DNA of 64,000 nucleotides from Burkholderiaceae bacterium (GTDB taxonomy: Bacteria; Pseudomonadota; Gammaproteobacteria; Burkholderiales; Burkholderiaceae_C), in the NCBI GenBank assembly GCA_024235855.1, contig JACKLN010000006.1, positions 248,001 to 312,000 of the forward strand, given 5' to 3'. A program made the translations under genes and the position numbers. The notes beneath the pieces were generated by a model, which saw only the letters and a program-made list of their open reading frames with translations, made no database searches and was not told where the DNA came from. Of this stretch, positions 50,364-59,706 are shown piece by piece; positions within the stretch are counted from its first letter, which is position 1; every line of letters starts with the position of its first letter.

Positions 50364-52187
50364 CCAGGCTGCACGCGCGTCGCGCACGCGGCTGGCGTCC
50401 TCCACGCGTTCCTGCGCCCACATGTCCTCCAGCTGCCGCCGGCCTTCCTTGGCGATGGCGATCAGCCGCGCCTCGTCGCCGAAGTGCGGCGCCATGCGGC
50501 GCATCAGTTCGACGTTGTGGTCGCGGAAGCGCATCGCCGACTGGCGTGCCGCGTGGCGTTCCCAGCCCATGAGCTCGAGCACGCTGCGCGCGCTGGCCAG
50601 CGCCGACTCGAAGGTCTCGCGCTCCACCAGCGTCACGCCCAGCGCGTCCAGCCGCCGCCAGTGCGCCACGTTGCGCGCGCGGGCCACCACCTGCAGCTGC
50701 GGGAAGTGCTCGCGCACCAGGGTGGCCACGGCCACGCTCTGCTCGACGTCGTCGATCGCGAGCACGAACACCCGCGCCTCGGCCGCGCCGGCCATGCGCA
50801 GCAGGTCCAGCCGCGCGGCGTCGCCGTAGAACGCCAGCCAGCCGAAGCGGCGCACCGTCTCCACCTGCTCCGGGTCGTGGTCCAGCACGGTGGCCGCCAG
50901 CCCGTTGGCCGCCAGCAGCCGGCCGACGATCTGCCCGTAGCGGCCGAAGCCGGCGATGATCACCGGCGCCTGCTGCGGCGTCTCCACGGTGGGCGGCAGC
51001 GCGGTGCGGCGCGTGGCCACGCGAGGCGCCCACCAGCGGTCGGCGGCGGCCAGCAGCAGCGGCGTGGCCAGCATCGACAGCGCGATCGCCGCCACCACCA
51101 GCGCCGCCGGCGTGGCGCCGATCACGCCACCCTGGGTGGCGGCCTGCAGCACCACGAAGCCGAACTCGCCGCCCTGGGCCAGCAGCAGCGTGAACACCGG
51201 GCGCTCGCCCGGCGGCACCGGCATCCAGCGCGCCATCGCCAGCACCACCACCGCCTTCAACGCCACGAAGCCGGCCACCAGCGCGGCCACCAGCCCCGGC
51301 CGGTCGAGCACCACGCCGAAGTCGATGCCCATGCCCACGGCGATGAAGAACAGGCCCAGCAGCAGGCCCTTGAAGGGCTCGAGGTCGGTCTCCAGCGCAC
51401 GCCGGTACTCGCTCTCCGCCAGCAGCACGCCGGCCAGGAAGGCGCCCAGCGCCATCGACAGCCCGGCCGCCTGCATGCCCCAGGCCGTGCCCACCACCAG
51501 CAGCAGCGACGCCGCAGTGAAGATCTCCGGCGTGCGGCTGCGCGCGATCCAGCGCAGCGCCGGGCGCAGCAGCAACCGGCCGCCGAGCACGATGGCCAGC
51601 ACCACCGCCAGCGCACGCGCGGCGTCGGCCCAACCGGCGCCGCCGTCGACCGGCGCGCCAGCGGCGGCGCCCACGGCCAGCAGCGGCAGCAGCGCCAGCA
51701 CCGGGATCGACGCCACGTCCTGGAACAGCGACACCGACAGCACGCTGCGCCCGGCCACCGACCCCGCCAGGTTGCGTTCGGCCAGCACGCCCAGGCCGAT
51801 GGCGGTGGAGCTCATTGCCAGCGCGAAAGCGCCGACCATCGCCAGCCGCCAATCCAGCCCGAACGCCAGGCCCACGGCGGCCATCACCGCGGTCGAGCCG
51901 ATCAGCTGCACGCTACCCCAGCCGAAGATCGGCCCGCGCAGCGCCCAGAGCCGCTTCGGCTCCAGTTCCAGCCCGACCAGGAACAGCATCAGCACGACGC
52001 CGAACTCGGCGAACTGCAGGATGGCCTGCGGGTCGGTCACCAGGCGCAGGCCCCAGGGCCCGATCGCGATGCCGGCGGCCAGGTAGCCGATGATGGACCC
52101 CAGCCCCAGCGCCTTGGCCAGCGGCACCGCCAGCACCGCGGCGCCCAGGTAGATCAAGCTGGTCTGCAGCCAGGCGCTGGTGTCCAC
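50274..52187 (-). CDS. Glutathione-regulated potassium-efflux antiporter, KefB/KefC type
   Basis: Monovalent cation:proton antiporter-2 of 637 residues. About twelve helices over residues 1-380 include EFGVVLMLFLVGLELEP and the FLAGVLLAESEYR segment. The KTN/RCK nucleotide-binding domain starts near 400 with VIIAGFGRYGQIVGRLLAANG. It starts at a GTG (VDTSAWLQTSLIY) 2 bases after a KefF-like gene, its known regulator. The last 30 residues (after VEDASRVRDARAAW) are encoded opposite corA and look atypical (SRTDGDHHDQRDP). It protects against electrophiles by cytoplasmic acidification in E. coli. Confidence 0.92.
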   Translation of the reverse strand: MDTSAWLQTSLIYLGAAVLAVPLAKALGLGSIIGYLAAGIAIGPWGLRLVTDPQAILQFAEFGVVLMLFLVGLELEPKRLWALRGPIFGWGSVQLIGSTAVMAAVGLAFGLDWRLAMVGAFALAMSSTAIGLGVLAERNLAGSVAGRSVLSVSLFQDVASIPVLALLPLLAVGAAAGAPVDGGAGWADAARALAVVLAIVLGGRLLLRPALRWIARSRTPEIFTAASLLLVVGTAWGMQAAGLSMALGAFLAGVLLAESEYRRALETDLEPFKGLLLGLFFIAVGMGIDFGVVLDRPGLVAALVAGFVALKAVVVLAMARWMPVPPGERPVFTLLLAQGGEFGFVVLQAATQGGVIGATPAALVVAAIALSMLATPLLLAAADRWWAPRVATRRTALPPTVETPQQAPVIIAGFGRYGQIVGRLLAANGLAATVLDHDPEQVETVRRFGWLAFYGDAARLDLLRMAGAAEARVFVLAIDDVEQSVAVATLVREHFPQLQVVARARNVAHWRRLDALGVTLVERETFESALASARSVLELMGWERHAARQSAMRFRDHNVELMRRMAPHFGDEARLIAIAKEGRRQLEDMWAQERVEDASRVRDARAAWSVRAADVALAPEQRDQSRTDGDHHDQRDP

Positions 52188-52189
52188 GG

Positions 52190-52762
52190 TCAGTCGCCCC
52201 GCGGGTCGCCGGACAGACGGTCCAGCCCGACAGCAAACCGGTCCTCGAAGGCCTGCAGCGCCGCCTCGTCGACCCGGTGCGCGCCGTGCAGCACCAGCGG
52301 TTCGCACCAGCGCAGGCCAGTCAGCGCGGCGGTGCGCTCGTACGGCGGCAGGAAGTCGGCAAACGGACGGCCATGGATGCCGGTGGCCGCGTAGTTGTCG
52401 GCCGTGCCGCCGGTGGACACCACCAGCCACAGGGCCTTGCCGCGGAGTACTTCGCCGCCCGGTCCGTAGGCCCAGCCGTAGGCGAACACCTCGTCCAGCC
52501 ACAGCTTGAGCAGCGGCGGCATGCCGTACCACTGCACCGGGTGCAGCCAGACGATCAACTCGGCGGCGGCCAGCGCGGCCTGCTCGGCCGCACGGTCGAT
52601 CCAGTAGTCGGGGTAGAGCGCGTACAGGTCGCGCACGTCGACGTGCGCACCGGCCCGCGCCGCCCGCCGCATCAGGCGGGCGGTGACGCGCGACTGCGCC
52701 ATCTGCGGGTGGGCGGCAATGACGACGGTGCTGGCGACGGTGCGCGCGACGGTGCGGTCCAT
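52190..52762 (-). CDS. kefF: KefF-like NAD(P)H:quinone oxidoreductase
   Basis: Flavodoxin-fold FMN protein of 190 residues that in E. coli binds and activates KefC and reduces quinones. Signature region WLHPVQWYGMPPLLKLWLDEVFAYGWAYG spans residues 72-100, and LVVSTGGTADNYAATGIHGRP follows. It precedes kefC by 2 bases on the same strand, the standard KefF-KefC pairing. Start ATG at 52762 (MDRTVARTVAS). The divergent parA-like gene shares an 83-base gap that holds a 23-base palindrome. Confidence 0.92.
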   Translation of the reverse strand: MDRTVARTVASTVVIAAHPQMAQSRVTARLMRRAARAGAHVDVRDLYALYPDYWIDRAAEQAALAAAELIVWLHPVQWYGMPPLLKLWLDEVFAYGWAYGPGGEVLRGKALWLVVSTGGTADNYAATGIHGRPFADFLPPYERTAALTGLRWCEPLVLHGAHRVDEAALQAFEDRFAVGLDRLSGDPRGD

Positions 52763-52794
52763 GATGGTGCCGCTACCATAACCGCAGCGCCGTC

Positions 52795-52817
52795 GGCCCG
52801 TACGGGTCGTACGGGCC
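52795..52817. repeat. Perfect 9+5+9 palindrome upstream of the ParA-like gene
   Basis: GGCCCGTAC and GTACGGGCC flank GGGTC. Inside, CGTACGGG occurs twice in direct tandem with a 9-base period, and CCCGTACGGG is itself a 10-base palindrome. The element lies 28 bases before the parA-like ATG and 32 bases from the kefF start, so it could be an operator for one or both, or an mRNA hairpin. Confidence 0.65.
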
Positions 52818-52845
52818 GTCCCCGAGACCCAACCCCGGAGGAGCC

Positions 52846-53460
52846 ATGCCCGTCATCGTGATCGCCAACCCCAAGGGCGGCGTCGGCAAGAGCACACTGG
52901 CCACCAACGTCGCCGGCAGCCTGGCCCACCGGGGCCACGCGGTGATGCTCGGCGACGTCGACCGCCAGCAGTCGGCGCGCCAGTGGCTGGCGCTGCGCCC
53001 GGCCACGCTGCCGGCCATCCAGGGCTGGGACGTGGCCCACGACGCGGTCGTGCGCCCGCCCAAGGGCACGACCCACGTGGTGCTGGACACGCCGGCCGGC
53101 CTGCACGGCAAGCGGCTGGAGGCGGTGCTGAAGATCGCCGACCGCGTGCTGATCCCGCTGCAGCCCAGCCTGTTCGACATCCAGGCCACGCATGCCTTCG
53201 TGCAGCAGCTGCAGGCGCACCGGCGCGCCCCCGAGATCACGATGGGCCTGGTGGCCATGCGCGTGCGCGACCACACACGCGCCTTCGAGCAGCTGCAGCA
53301 CTACCTGGCCACGGTGCCGCTGCCGGTGGTGGCCGCGCTGCGCGACACGCAGAACTACGTGCAGCTGGCCGCGCGCGGGCTGACGCTGTGGGACGTGGCC
53401 CCCAGCCGCGTCGAGCGCGACCTGGCCCAGTGGCAGCCGCTGCAGGCCTGGCTGAACTGA
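52846..53460 (+). CDS. ParA/MinD family ATPase
   Basis: Small Walker-type ATPase of 204 residues. The deviant Walker A KGGVGKST is at residues 10-17, switch I in LGDVDRQQSARQW, and switch II in HVVLDTPAGLHG. It is short and lacks a DNA-binding N-terminus, like small orphan ParA or MipZ-type proteins that position cellular machinery. No parB lies next to it, so plasmid-type partition is unlikely. GGAGGAG precedes the ATG. A palindrome sits just upstream. Confidence 0.92.
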   Translation: MPVIVIANPKGGVGKSTLATNVAGSLAHRGHAVMLGDVDRQQSARQWLALRPATLPAIQGWDVAHDAVVRPPKGTTHVVLDTPAGLHGKRLEAVLKIADRVLIPLQPSLFDIQATHAFVQQLQAHRRAPEITMGLVAMRVRDHTRAFEQLQHYLATVPLPVVAALRDTQNYVQLAARGLTLWDVAPSRVERDLAQWQPLQAWLN

Positions 53461-53486
53461 AGCCGCCCCCGGAGAACCCCGACCCC

Positions 53487-53960
53487 ATGACCCGTTACCC
53501 GCACCTGAACGACCTGCAGGCCCTGGTGGGCCAGTCCATCGGCACCAGCGACTGGCTCACGGTCGACCAGGCGCGCATCGACGCGTTCGCCGACGCCACC
53601 GGCGACCACCAGTTCATCCACGTCGATCCGGTGGCCGCCGCCGCCAGCCCCTTCGGCGGCACCGTGGCGCACGGCTTCCTGACGCTGTCGCTGCTGCCCT
53701 GGTTCGGCGAGCATGCCTTCGCGGTCGACGACGTGGTCATGGGCGTCAACTACGGGCTGGACCGCGTGCGCTTCCCGTCCCCGGTGCGTGCCGGCAGCCG
53801 GCTGCGCGGCCACTTCGTGCTCCAGGCCTACCAGCCGCTCGAGGGTGGCGCGCAGCTGACGGTGGAGGTCACCGTCGAGATCGAAGGCCAGGCCAAGCCG
53901 GCCTGCGTGGCCATGTCGGTGACGCGGCGCTTCACGGCGCCGGCCCCCCAAAAGGGGTAG
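53487..53960 (+). CDS. MaoC-like dehydratase
   Basis: Single hotdog-fold hydratase of 157 residues acting on enoyl-CoA substrates. The catalytic hydratase-2 motif is visible: DATGDHQFIHVDPVAAAASPFGGTVAHGFLTLSL, with Asp near 36 and His near 41. It closely resembles (R)-specific enoyl-CoA hydratases of the PhaJ/NodN branch. Start ATG at 53487. It follows the ParA-like gene by 26 bases, and its relation to it is unknown. Confidence 0.92.
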   Translation: MTRYPHLNDLQALVGQSIGTSDWLTVDQARIDAFADATGDHQFIHVDPVAAAASPFGGTVAHGFLTLSLLPWFGEHAFAVDDVVMGVNYGLDRVRFPSPVRAGSRLRGHFVLQAYQPLEGGAQLTVEVTVEIEGQAKPACVAMSVTRRFTAPAPQKG

Positions 53961-54017
53961 CCGGGCCGCGGCGAGCCCGGTCTAGCATCGGCGATTCACT
54001 TCACGGGGAGGCTGCGC

Positions 54018-54752
54018 ATGAAGGTTCTGCTCGTCGACGACCACCCGCTGATCCTGGCTGCGCTGCAGCAGGTCATCCAGGGTTTCGGTGACGACGTCAC
54101 CGTCATCGGTGTCGAGACGGCCGAGGCCGCGCGCCAGACGCTGCGCGACGACGACGGCGTGGACCTGGTGCTGCTGGACCTGGCCCTGGGCGAGGTCGAC
54201 GGTTTCGAGGTGCTGGCCGAACTGCGCGCCACCTGGCCGGCGGTGCCGGTGGTCGTGGTCTCGGCCTCGGAGCGCGCCAGCGACGTGATCCGCGCACTGG
54301 ACCTCGGCGCCATGGGCTTCGTGCCGAAGACCAGCTCCAACGACAACCTCATCAAGGCGCTGCACGCGGTGATGAACGGCGGCCTGTTCGTGCCGCCGCA
54401 CATGCTGGGCCTGACCACGGCGCAGGCCGACACCCACGAGCCCGACACGGTGCCGCAGGTCATGCGCATGCTGGCCGAGCACGCCAAACCCGAGCCGCAC
54501 CAGGCGAAGTCGGTCTCGCTGGAATCGATCGGCCTCACGCCTCGCCAGACCGAGGTGCTGGCGCTGCTGCTGCAGGGGCTGCCGAACAAGCTCATCGCCC
54601 GCCAGCTCAACGTCTCGGTGGAGACGGTCAAGGACCACGTGGCCGCCGTGCTGCGCGCGCTGAACGTCAGCACGCGCACGCAGGCGGTGCTGGCCGTCAG
54701 CCAGATGACGCAGGGCGCGGGCATTCCCGGCGTGCGCCCCGGCGGCCGGTAA
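54018..54752 (+). CDS. Response regulator, LuxR/NarL type
   Basis: Two-component regulator of 244 residues. Phosphoacceptor Asp in LVLLDLALGEVDGFEVL near residue 54; receiver ends GAMGFVPKTSSN. The LuxR-type helix-turn-helix lies near 175-230 (LTPRQTEVLALLLQGLPNKLIARQL). GGGGAGG precedes the ATG, and a -10-like TAGCAT lies near 53983. The hybrid kinase gene starts 2 bases after its stop, so they are a likely pair. Confidence 0.93.
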   Translation: MKVLLVDDHPLILAALQQVIQGFGDDVTVIGVETAEAARQTLRDDDGVDLVLLDLALGEVDGFEVLAELRATWPAVPVVVVSASERASDVIRALDLGAMGFVPKTSSNDNLIKALHAVMNGGLFVPPHMLGLTTAQADTHEPDTVPQVMRMLAEHAKPEPHQAKSVSLESIGLTPRQTEVLALLLQGLPNKLIARQLNVSVETVKDHVAAVLRALNVSTRTQAVLAVSQMTQGAGIPGVRPGGR

Positions 54753-54754
54753 CC

Positions 54755-56583
54755 GTGGCCGATGGCGTGACCCCGGCGACCGCGGTGCCAGCCGAGACGG
54801 TGGACGGCGAGGAGCACCACCAGCTCGACCACGTCCGCGCGCTGTTCACGCAGACACCGGCCACGCTGACCGGCAACGCCGTCGGTCTGGGCCTGGTGCT
54901 GCTGCTGTTCGCCGGCAGTGCCGACCCGGTGCGGCTGGCGGTCTGGGCCACGCTGGTCAGCGTGCTGCTGGTGCTGCGCCTGCTGCACTACATCCGCTAC
55001 CGCCGCAACCCGCGCGCCGACGACGCCACGATGCGCCGCTGGCGCGTGAGCTGGAAGGCCCTGGTGCTGCTGCAGGGCGCGATGTGGGGCGTGGCCGCCT
55101 GGCTGTTCTGGGGCCTGGGCACCCCCTACGACCGGCTGGCGCTGCTGCTCATCGTCTACAGCTACTGCCTGGGTTCGGTGCAGCTGCTGTCCACGCAGTG
55201 GCGCGTGTTCCTGGCCTTCATCTCGCTGGTGCTGGTGCCCACCATCCTGCGCGTGGCCACCGACACCAGCCAGCCCGGGCACTGGCAGCTGGCGGGCATC
55301 CTGACGCTGCTGTTCGGCATCACGGTGCTGATGGCGCGCACCGCCGGCAGCGCCCTGGGCCAGGCCATCCGGCTGAAGTCGCGCACCGACGCGCTGGCGC
55401 TGCAGCTGCGCATCGAGAAGGCCGAAGCCGACGCCGCGCGCCGCGCCGCCGAGGCCGCCAGCCGCGCCAAGACCCAGTTCTTCGCCGCCGCCAGCCACGA
55501 CCTGCGCCAGCCGCTGCACGCGATGGGCCTGTTCGCCGAAGCGCTGCGCCAGCGCATCCGCGACCCCGAGGTGGCCTCGCTGGTCAACAGCATCAACGAG
55601 AGCGTGGACGCGCTGGAAGGCCTGTTCGGCGAGCTGCTGGACATCACGCGCATCGACACCGGCGGCGTCGAGGTCAACCCGGCCCCGGTGCGCCTGAAGG
55701 AGCTGTTCGCGCGCCTGCGCCTGCACTTCGAGCCGGTGGCTTTCGAGAAGGGCCTGGCGCTGAGCTTCCGCGGCGAGCAGCACGTGGTGCAGGCCGACCC
55801 GGTGCTGCTCGAGCGCATCCTGCGCAACCTGGTCAGCAATGCCATCCGCTACACCGACGACGGCGGCGTGCTGGTCAGCTGCCGCAGCGTGCAGGGCCGG
55901 CTGCGCGTGCAGGTCTGGGACAGCGGCATCGGCATCCCCGAGGCGCACCTCTCGCGTGTGTTCGAGGAGTTCTTCCAGGTCCAGGGCAACCGCCCGCTGC
56001 AGGCCCACCAGCGCAAGGGGCTGGGCCTGGGCCTGGCCATCGTCAAGCGCCTGGCCGACCTGATGGGCACGACCATCGGCGTGCGCTCGCGCGTGGGCCA
56101 TGGCACGGTGTTCACGCTCGACCTGCCACCGGGCAAGGCACCGCGCCCGCTGGAGGCGGCCGCCGCGGTGGCCGCACGCCCATCGGGCTCACGCTGGAAG
56201 GGCGGCACCTGGTGGTCGTCGAGGACGAGGCCACGGTGCGCGAAGGCCTGGTGGTGCTGCTGCAGGCCTGGGGGGCCACCGTCTCCGCCTTCGAGACCGT
56301 GGAAGCCGTGCAGGCGTGGCTGGACGCGCCCGACGGCGCCGGCGCGCCGCCGGACCTGCTGCTGGTGGACTACCGCCTGCCGCATGGCGCCACCGGCCTG
56401 GACGCCCTGGCCACGGTGCGCGCGCACTGGCCACAGCGGCGGCTGCCGGCGATCGTGATCACCGGCAGCAGCCTGGGCGGGCACGAGGACGAGGCCGTGA
56501 CGCACGACTTCCACCTGCTGATCAAGCCGGTGCTGCCCAACAAGCTGCGCGCGATGATCGCGTTCAAGCTCGGCGTGCGTTGA
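54755..56583 (+). pseudogene. Hybrid sensor histidine kinase with receiver, split by a frameshift
   Basis: Starting at a GTG 2 bases after the regulator gene, the first frame gives a membrane region of about six helices (residues 45-205), a DHp domain with ASHDLRQPLHAMG (His near 249) and an ATPase domain with NLVSNAIRYTDDGG, VWDSGIGIP and GLGLGLAIVKRL. After about 56180 the frame turns to nonsense, while the next frame continues LTLEGRHLVVVEDEA through LLLVDYRLP (Asp) to LIKPVLPNKLRAMI, a complete receiver. One missing C in the run at 56179-56181 explains it. The intact protein would be about 609 residues. Sequencing error, mutation or -1 frameshifting are all possible. Confidence 0.85.
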
Positions 56584-56656
56584 ACGCACGCCCTCGTGCC
56601 GCGATCCTTCGGCGTCGCCTACAGAGTGCCGTGGCGGTGCCGATAGGACGCTCACG

Positions 56657-58525
56657 ATGAACAAGGTCCTGCGTGTCGGCCTCGGGCTGCTGCTGCTCGC
56701 CACCGTGGCGGGCTGGTCGGCGGCCGACACACGCGGGCCTGTTCCATGGCCGGCCGTGCTGGCCGAAACACTGGCGGCATCGCTCGACGACCCCCAGACC
56801 GCGCTGGAGCCGGCGCGCCGGCAGGCCGTGGCCGCGAACGGCGAGGAACGGTTCTGGCGCTGGCTGGCCGTGTCGCGGCTGGAATGGGCACTGGAGATGG
56901 ACGACGCCCAGGCCCACAGCCTCGAACGCGCGGCCGAGGCGCTGGCCGGCGTCCCGCAGCCCTCGCCTGACGCCACCCGCTGGCTGCGTGCCGCCCAGTT
57001 GCGCCTGGCCGGGCTGGGGGCGGACGCACCGGCGCAGCTGCCGGCACTGGCCGCCCTGCGCGCCGAGCTGCCGCCGGGGCCGGCCGTGTTGCGCTGCGAG
57101 GTGCTCGACGCCGAGACCTGGCTGCTCAACGAGATCGGCAGCCTCGACGAGGCCTGGCGGCTGGCCGAGGCGCTGCAGGCCTGCGGCGAGGAGACCGGCT
57201 GGCCGTTCTTTGCCGCGCAGGCGGCGGTGATCCAGGGCCAGATCGCCGCGGTCGACCGGGGCAACCCCGAGGCGCAGACCCGAGCACTGGCCCATTTCGA
57301 GCGGGCCGAGGCGGCGCTGCCGCCGGGACGTGCGCGCTATCTTCACAGCCTGATCGTGTATGCCGCCGCGCTGGCCATGGACGATCTGGGCCTGCTGGCC
57401 GATGCCCAGGCCTACGCCACCAAGGCACTGGCCATCAGCCGCGATCTCGGCGATCAGGCCGGCGTCGCAGCGGCCCTGATCGAGCTCGCGGCCAGCGACA
57501 TCAAGCTGGGCCGACCGGCCGACGCCTTGCCGCGCCTGGACGAGGCGCAGCACCTGCTGGCGGACCTCGGTGACGGCGCACGCCCGTTGCGGGTGCAGGG
57601 GCTGCGGCTGCGGGCATTGGTCGCCCTGCGTCACCCGGCACTGGCCACCGAACTCGACCGCGCCATGCGCCTGGACCTGAGCGAGGAACTGCCCCAGGTG
57701 GCCCAGGCACTGGTGCTGGCGATGGCCGAGGCGCAGGCCGCGCTGGGCCGGCACGAAGCGGCCTACACGGGCATGCAACGGGCACGCAAGCTCGGCGAGC
57801 AGGCCCGCAAGCTCGGCCGCGACACGCAGGTGCTGCTGCTGCAGGCGCGCTACGACACGGCGCGGCGCGACGCCGAGATCGCCGACCTCAAGCACCGCGA
57901 CAACGCCGCGCAGCTCACGCTCCAGGCCCAGGCGGCCACGCAGCGCGCCTTGTGGGGCGTGCTGGCGGCGCTGTCGGTGATGCTGGCCGCCGCCGCCACG
58001 CTCGGCTGGCGGGCCTGGCGCAGCCGTCGGGAGCTGGCCGACCTGGCGCTGCGGGACGACCTCACCGCCTTGCCCAACCGACGCGCCATCGAGGCCTATG
58101 CCCGCGCGCAGCTGGCGCAGTCGCAGCGCCTGGGCCTGCCGTTCACCCTGGTGCTGCTGGACCTGGACCACTTCAAGCAGGTCAACGACCGCTTCGGCCA
58201 CCCGGCCGGCGATGCGCTGCTGCAGGCGCTGGCGCGTGTCGTGCCGCAGGTGCTGCGCGCACCCGACCGCCTGGGCCGCTGGGGTGGCGAGGAGTTCATG
58301 CTCGTGCTGCCCGGCACCCGCGGCGACGAGATCGGCGGCGTGTTTGCCCGCCTGCTGTCGGCCTTTGCGACGGTCGACGCCACCGGCCTGCCGTCACCGC
58401 ACGGCGTCACGTTCTCGATGGGCGGGGTCGAGGCCGGCCCGGCCGTTGGCTTCGACGCCCTGGTGGCAGCCGCCGACGAGCGCCTGTACGCCGCCAAGGA
58501 TGCCGGCCGCGCGACCTGGCGCTGA
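56657..58525 (+). CDS. TPR-GGDEF diguanylate cyclase
   Basis: Probable c-di-GMP synthase of 622 residues. Signal or anchor at residues 1-23, then an extracytoplasmic helical region with TPR-like repeats (about 40-400; HFERAEAALPPGRARYL, QAYATKALAISRDLGD), one transmembrane helix near 430-452 (GVLAALSVMLAAAATLGW), and a GGDEF domain from DDLTALPNRRAIEAY. The active site is GGEEF, complete, with an RAPD inhibitory site five residues before. It follows the hybrid kinase gene by 73 bases and may serve the same output. Confidence 0.93.
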   Translation: MNKVLRVGLGLLLLATVAGWSAADTRGPVPWPAVLAETLAASLDDPQTALEPARRQAVAANGEERFWRWLAVSRLEWALEMDDAQAHSLERAAEALAGVPQPSPDATRWLRAAQLRLAGLGADAPAQLPALAALRAELPPGPAVLRCEVLDAETWLLNEIGSLDEAWRLAEALQACGEETGWPFFAAQAAVIQGQIAAVDRGNPEAQTRALAHFERAEAALPPGRARYLHSLIVYAAALAMDDLGLLADAQAYATKALAISRDLGDQAGVAAALIELAASDIKLGRPADALPRLDEAQHLLADLGDGARPLRVQGLRLRALVALRHPALATELDRAMRLDLSEELPQVAQALVLAMAEAQAALGRHEAAYTGMQRARKLGEQARKLGRDTQVLLLQARYDTARRDAEIADLKHRDNAAQLTLQAQAATQRALWGVLAALSVMLAAAATLGWRAWRSRRELADLALRDDLTALPNRRAIEAYARAQLAQSQRLGLPFTLVLLDLDHFKQVNDRFGHPAGDALLQALARVVPQVLRAPDRLGRWGGEEFMLVLPGTRGDEIGGVFARLLSAFATVDATGLPSPHGVTFSMGGVEAGPAVGFDALVAAADERLYAAKDAGRATWR

Positions 58526-58557
58526 GCGCTTGTGAGGTATTGCGGCGCGCGACGCGG

Positions 58558-59202
58558 TCAGACGACCGGCGGCTGCAGCCCTTCGGCCGCCAGCGTGGCC
58601 TGCACCGCCGGCCGCTCCAGCATGCGCGCCAGCCACGGGCCCACATGGGGCAAGGTGCGCGCCGGGCGGTGCATGCCGCGCGTCCAGCGGCAGAGCATGA
58701 AGGCGTACGGGTCCAGCGCGCCGAACTGCGCGCCGCTCATCCACGGCTGCACGGCCAGGCGCTGGTCGATCTGGTCCACCATCGCCGCGATGCGCGCCTC
58801 GGCCTGGGCCTTGACCTCGGCCGCGCCGGCCGTGTTGCCGGGTGCCACCATGCGCTCGCTGTAGAAGTAGTGCGGCATCATGGCCTGCAGGCTGCCGGAC
58901 AACCAAACCAGCCACTTGTAGAACTCCGCGCGCTCGGGCGTGCCCAGCGGCGGCGCCAGCCCGGCCTCGGGGTGCGTGTCCACCAGGTGCAGCACGATGG
59001 CCGCCGTCTCGTACAGCACCAGTTCCCCGTCCTGCAGCACCGGGATCAGGCCGTTGGGGTTGAGTTTCAGGTAGGCCGGCGACTTGTGTGCGTTCTGCGC
59101 CCGATCGACGAGCTGCAGGGTGAACGGCACGCCCAGTTCGCGCAGCAGCAGGTGCGGCGTCAGGCTGGCGTTGCTGGGGTAGTAGTGCAGGGTCAGGGCC
59201 AC
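58558..59202 (-). CDS. Glutathione S-transferase family protein
   Basis: Glutathione transferase of 214 residues. The thioredoxin-like N-domain reads ALTLHYYPSNASLTPHLLLRELG, with KLNPNGLIPVLQDGELVLYETAAI including the glutathione-gamma-glutamyl site (ETAAI, Glu near 66). The C-terminal helical domain follows. Starts are GTG codons: 59202 has GGAG 9 bases upstream; GTG at 59208 is the alternative. The frame stays open further upstream but that part is antisense to osmC. Substrate unknown. Confidence 0.88.
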   Translation of the reverse strand: MALTLHYYPSNASLTPHLLLRELGVPFTLQLVDRAQNAHKSPAYLKLNPNGLIPVLQDGELVLYETAAIVLHLVDTHPEAGLAPPLGTPERAEFYKWLVWLSGSLQAMMPHYFYSERMVAPGNTAGAAEVKAQAEARIAAMVDQIDQRLAVQPWMSGAQFGALDPYAFMLCRWTRGMHRPARTLPHVGPWLARMLERPAVQATLAAEGLQPPVV

Positions 59203-59241
59203 GTTCACAATCTCCGCTGTCGAAGCCAGGCACGATACGCG

Positions 59242-59706
59242 ATGAGTCGATACACCGCCCAGGTCCGATGGTCGCGCGGCGACCAGCCCTTCACCGACCG
59301 GCGCTACAGCCGCGTGCACCGGCTGAGCTTCGACGGCGGCGTGGAGCTGCCCGGCTCGGCCTCGCCCTCGGTGGTGCCGGTGCCCTATGCCGACCCGGCC
59401 GCGGTCGACCCCGAGGAGTTGTTCGTGGCCTCGCTGTCGAGCTGCCACATGCTGTGGTTCCTGGACCTGGCCTGCCGCGCCGGCTGGTGCGTGGACGACT
59501 ACGTCGACGACGCGGAAGGCACGCTGGCAGCCGACACCGACGGCCGGCTGGCGATGACCACCGTCGTGCTCCGCCCGGCAGTGCGCTTTGCCGGCGAGCG
59601 CCGACCCGACCCGGCCGAGGTCGAGCGCCTGCACCAAGCGGCACACACCGCCTGCTTCATCGCCAACTCGGTGCGCACCGACGTGCAGGTGGCGCCGCGC
59701 CCATGA
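59242..59706 (+). CDS. OsmC family peroxiredoxin-like protein
   Basis: OsmC/Ohr-fold protein of 154 residues. The first catalytic Cys is in LSSCHMLWFLDLA near residue 73 and the second in AAHTACFIANSV near 139, the usual pair for hydroperoxide reduction. The N-terminal strand pattern SRVHRLSFDGGVELPGSASP fits OsmC-like rather than Ohr. Its stop overlaps the GNAT start (ATGA), so the two are co-translated. Confidence 0.92.
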   Translation: MSRYTAQVRWSRGDQPFTDRRYSRVHRLSFDGGVELPGSASPSVVPVPYADPAAVDPEELFVASLSSCHMLWFLDLACRAGWCVDDYVDDAEGTLAADTDGRLAMTTVVLRPAVRFAGERRPDPAEVERLHQAAHTACFIANSVRTDVQVAPRP

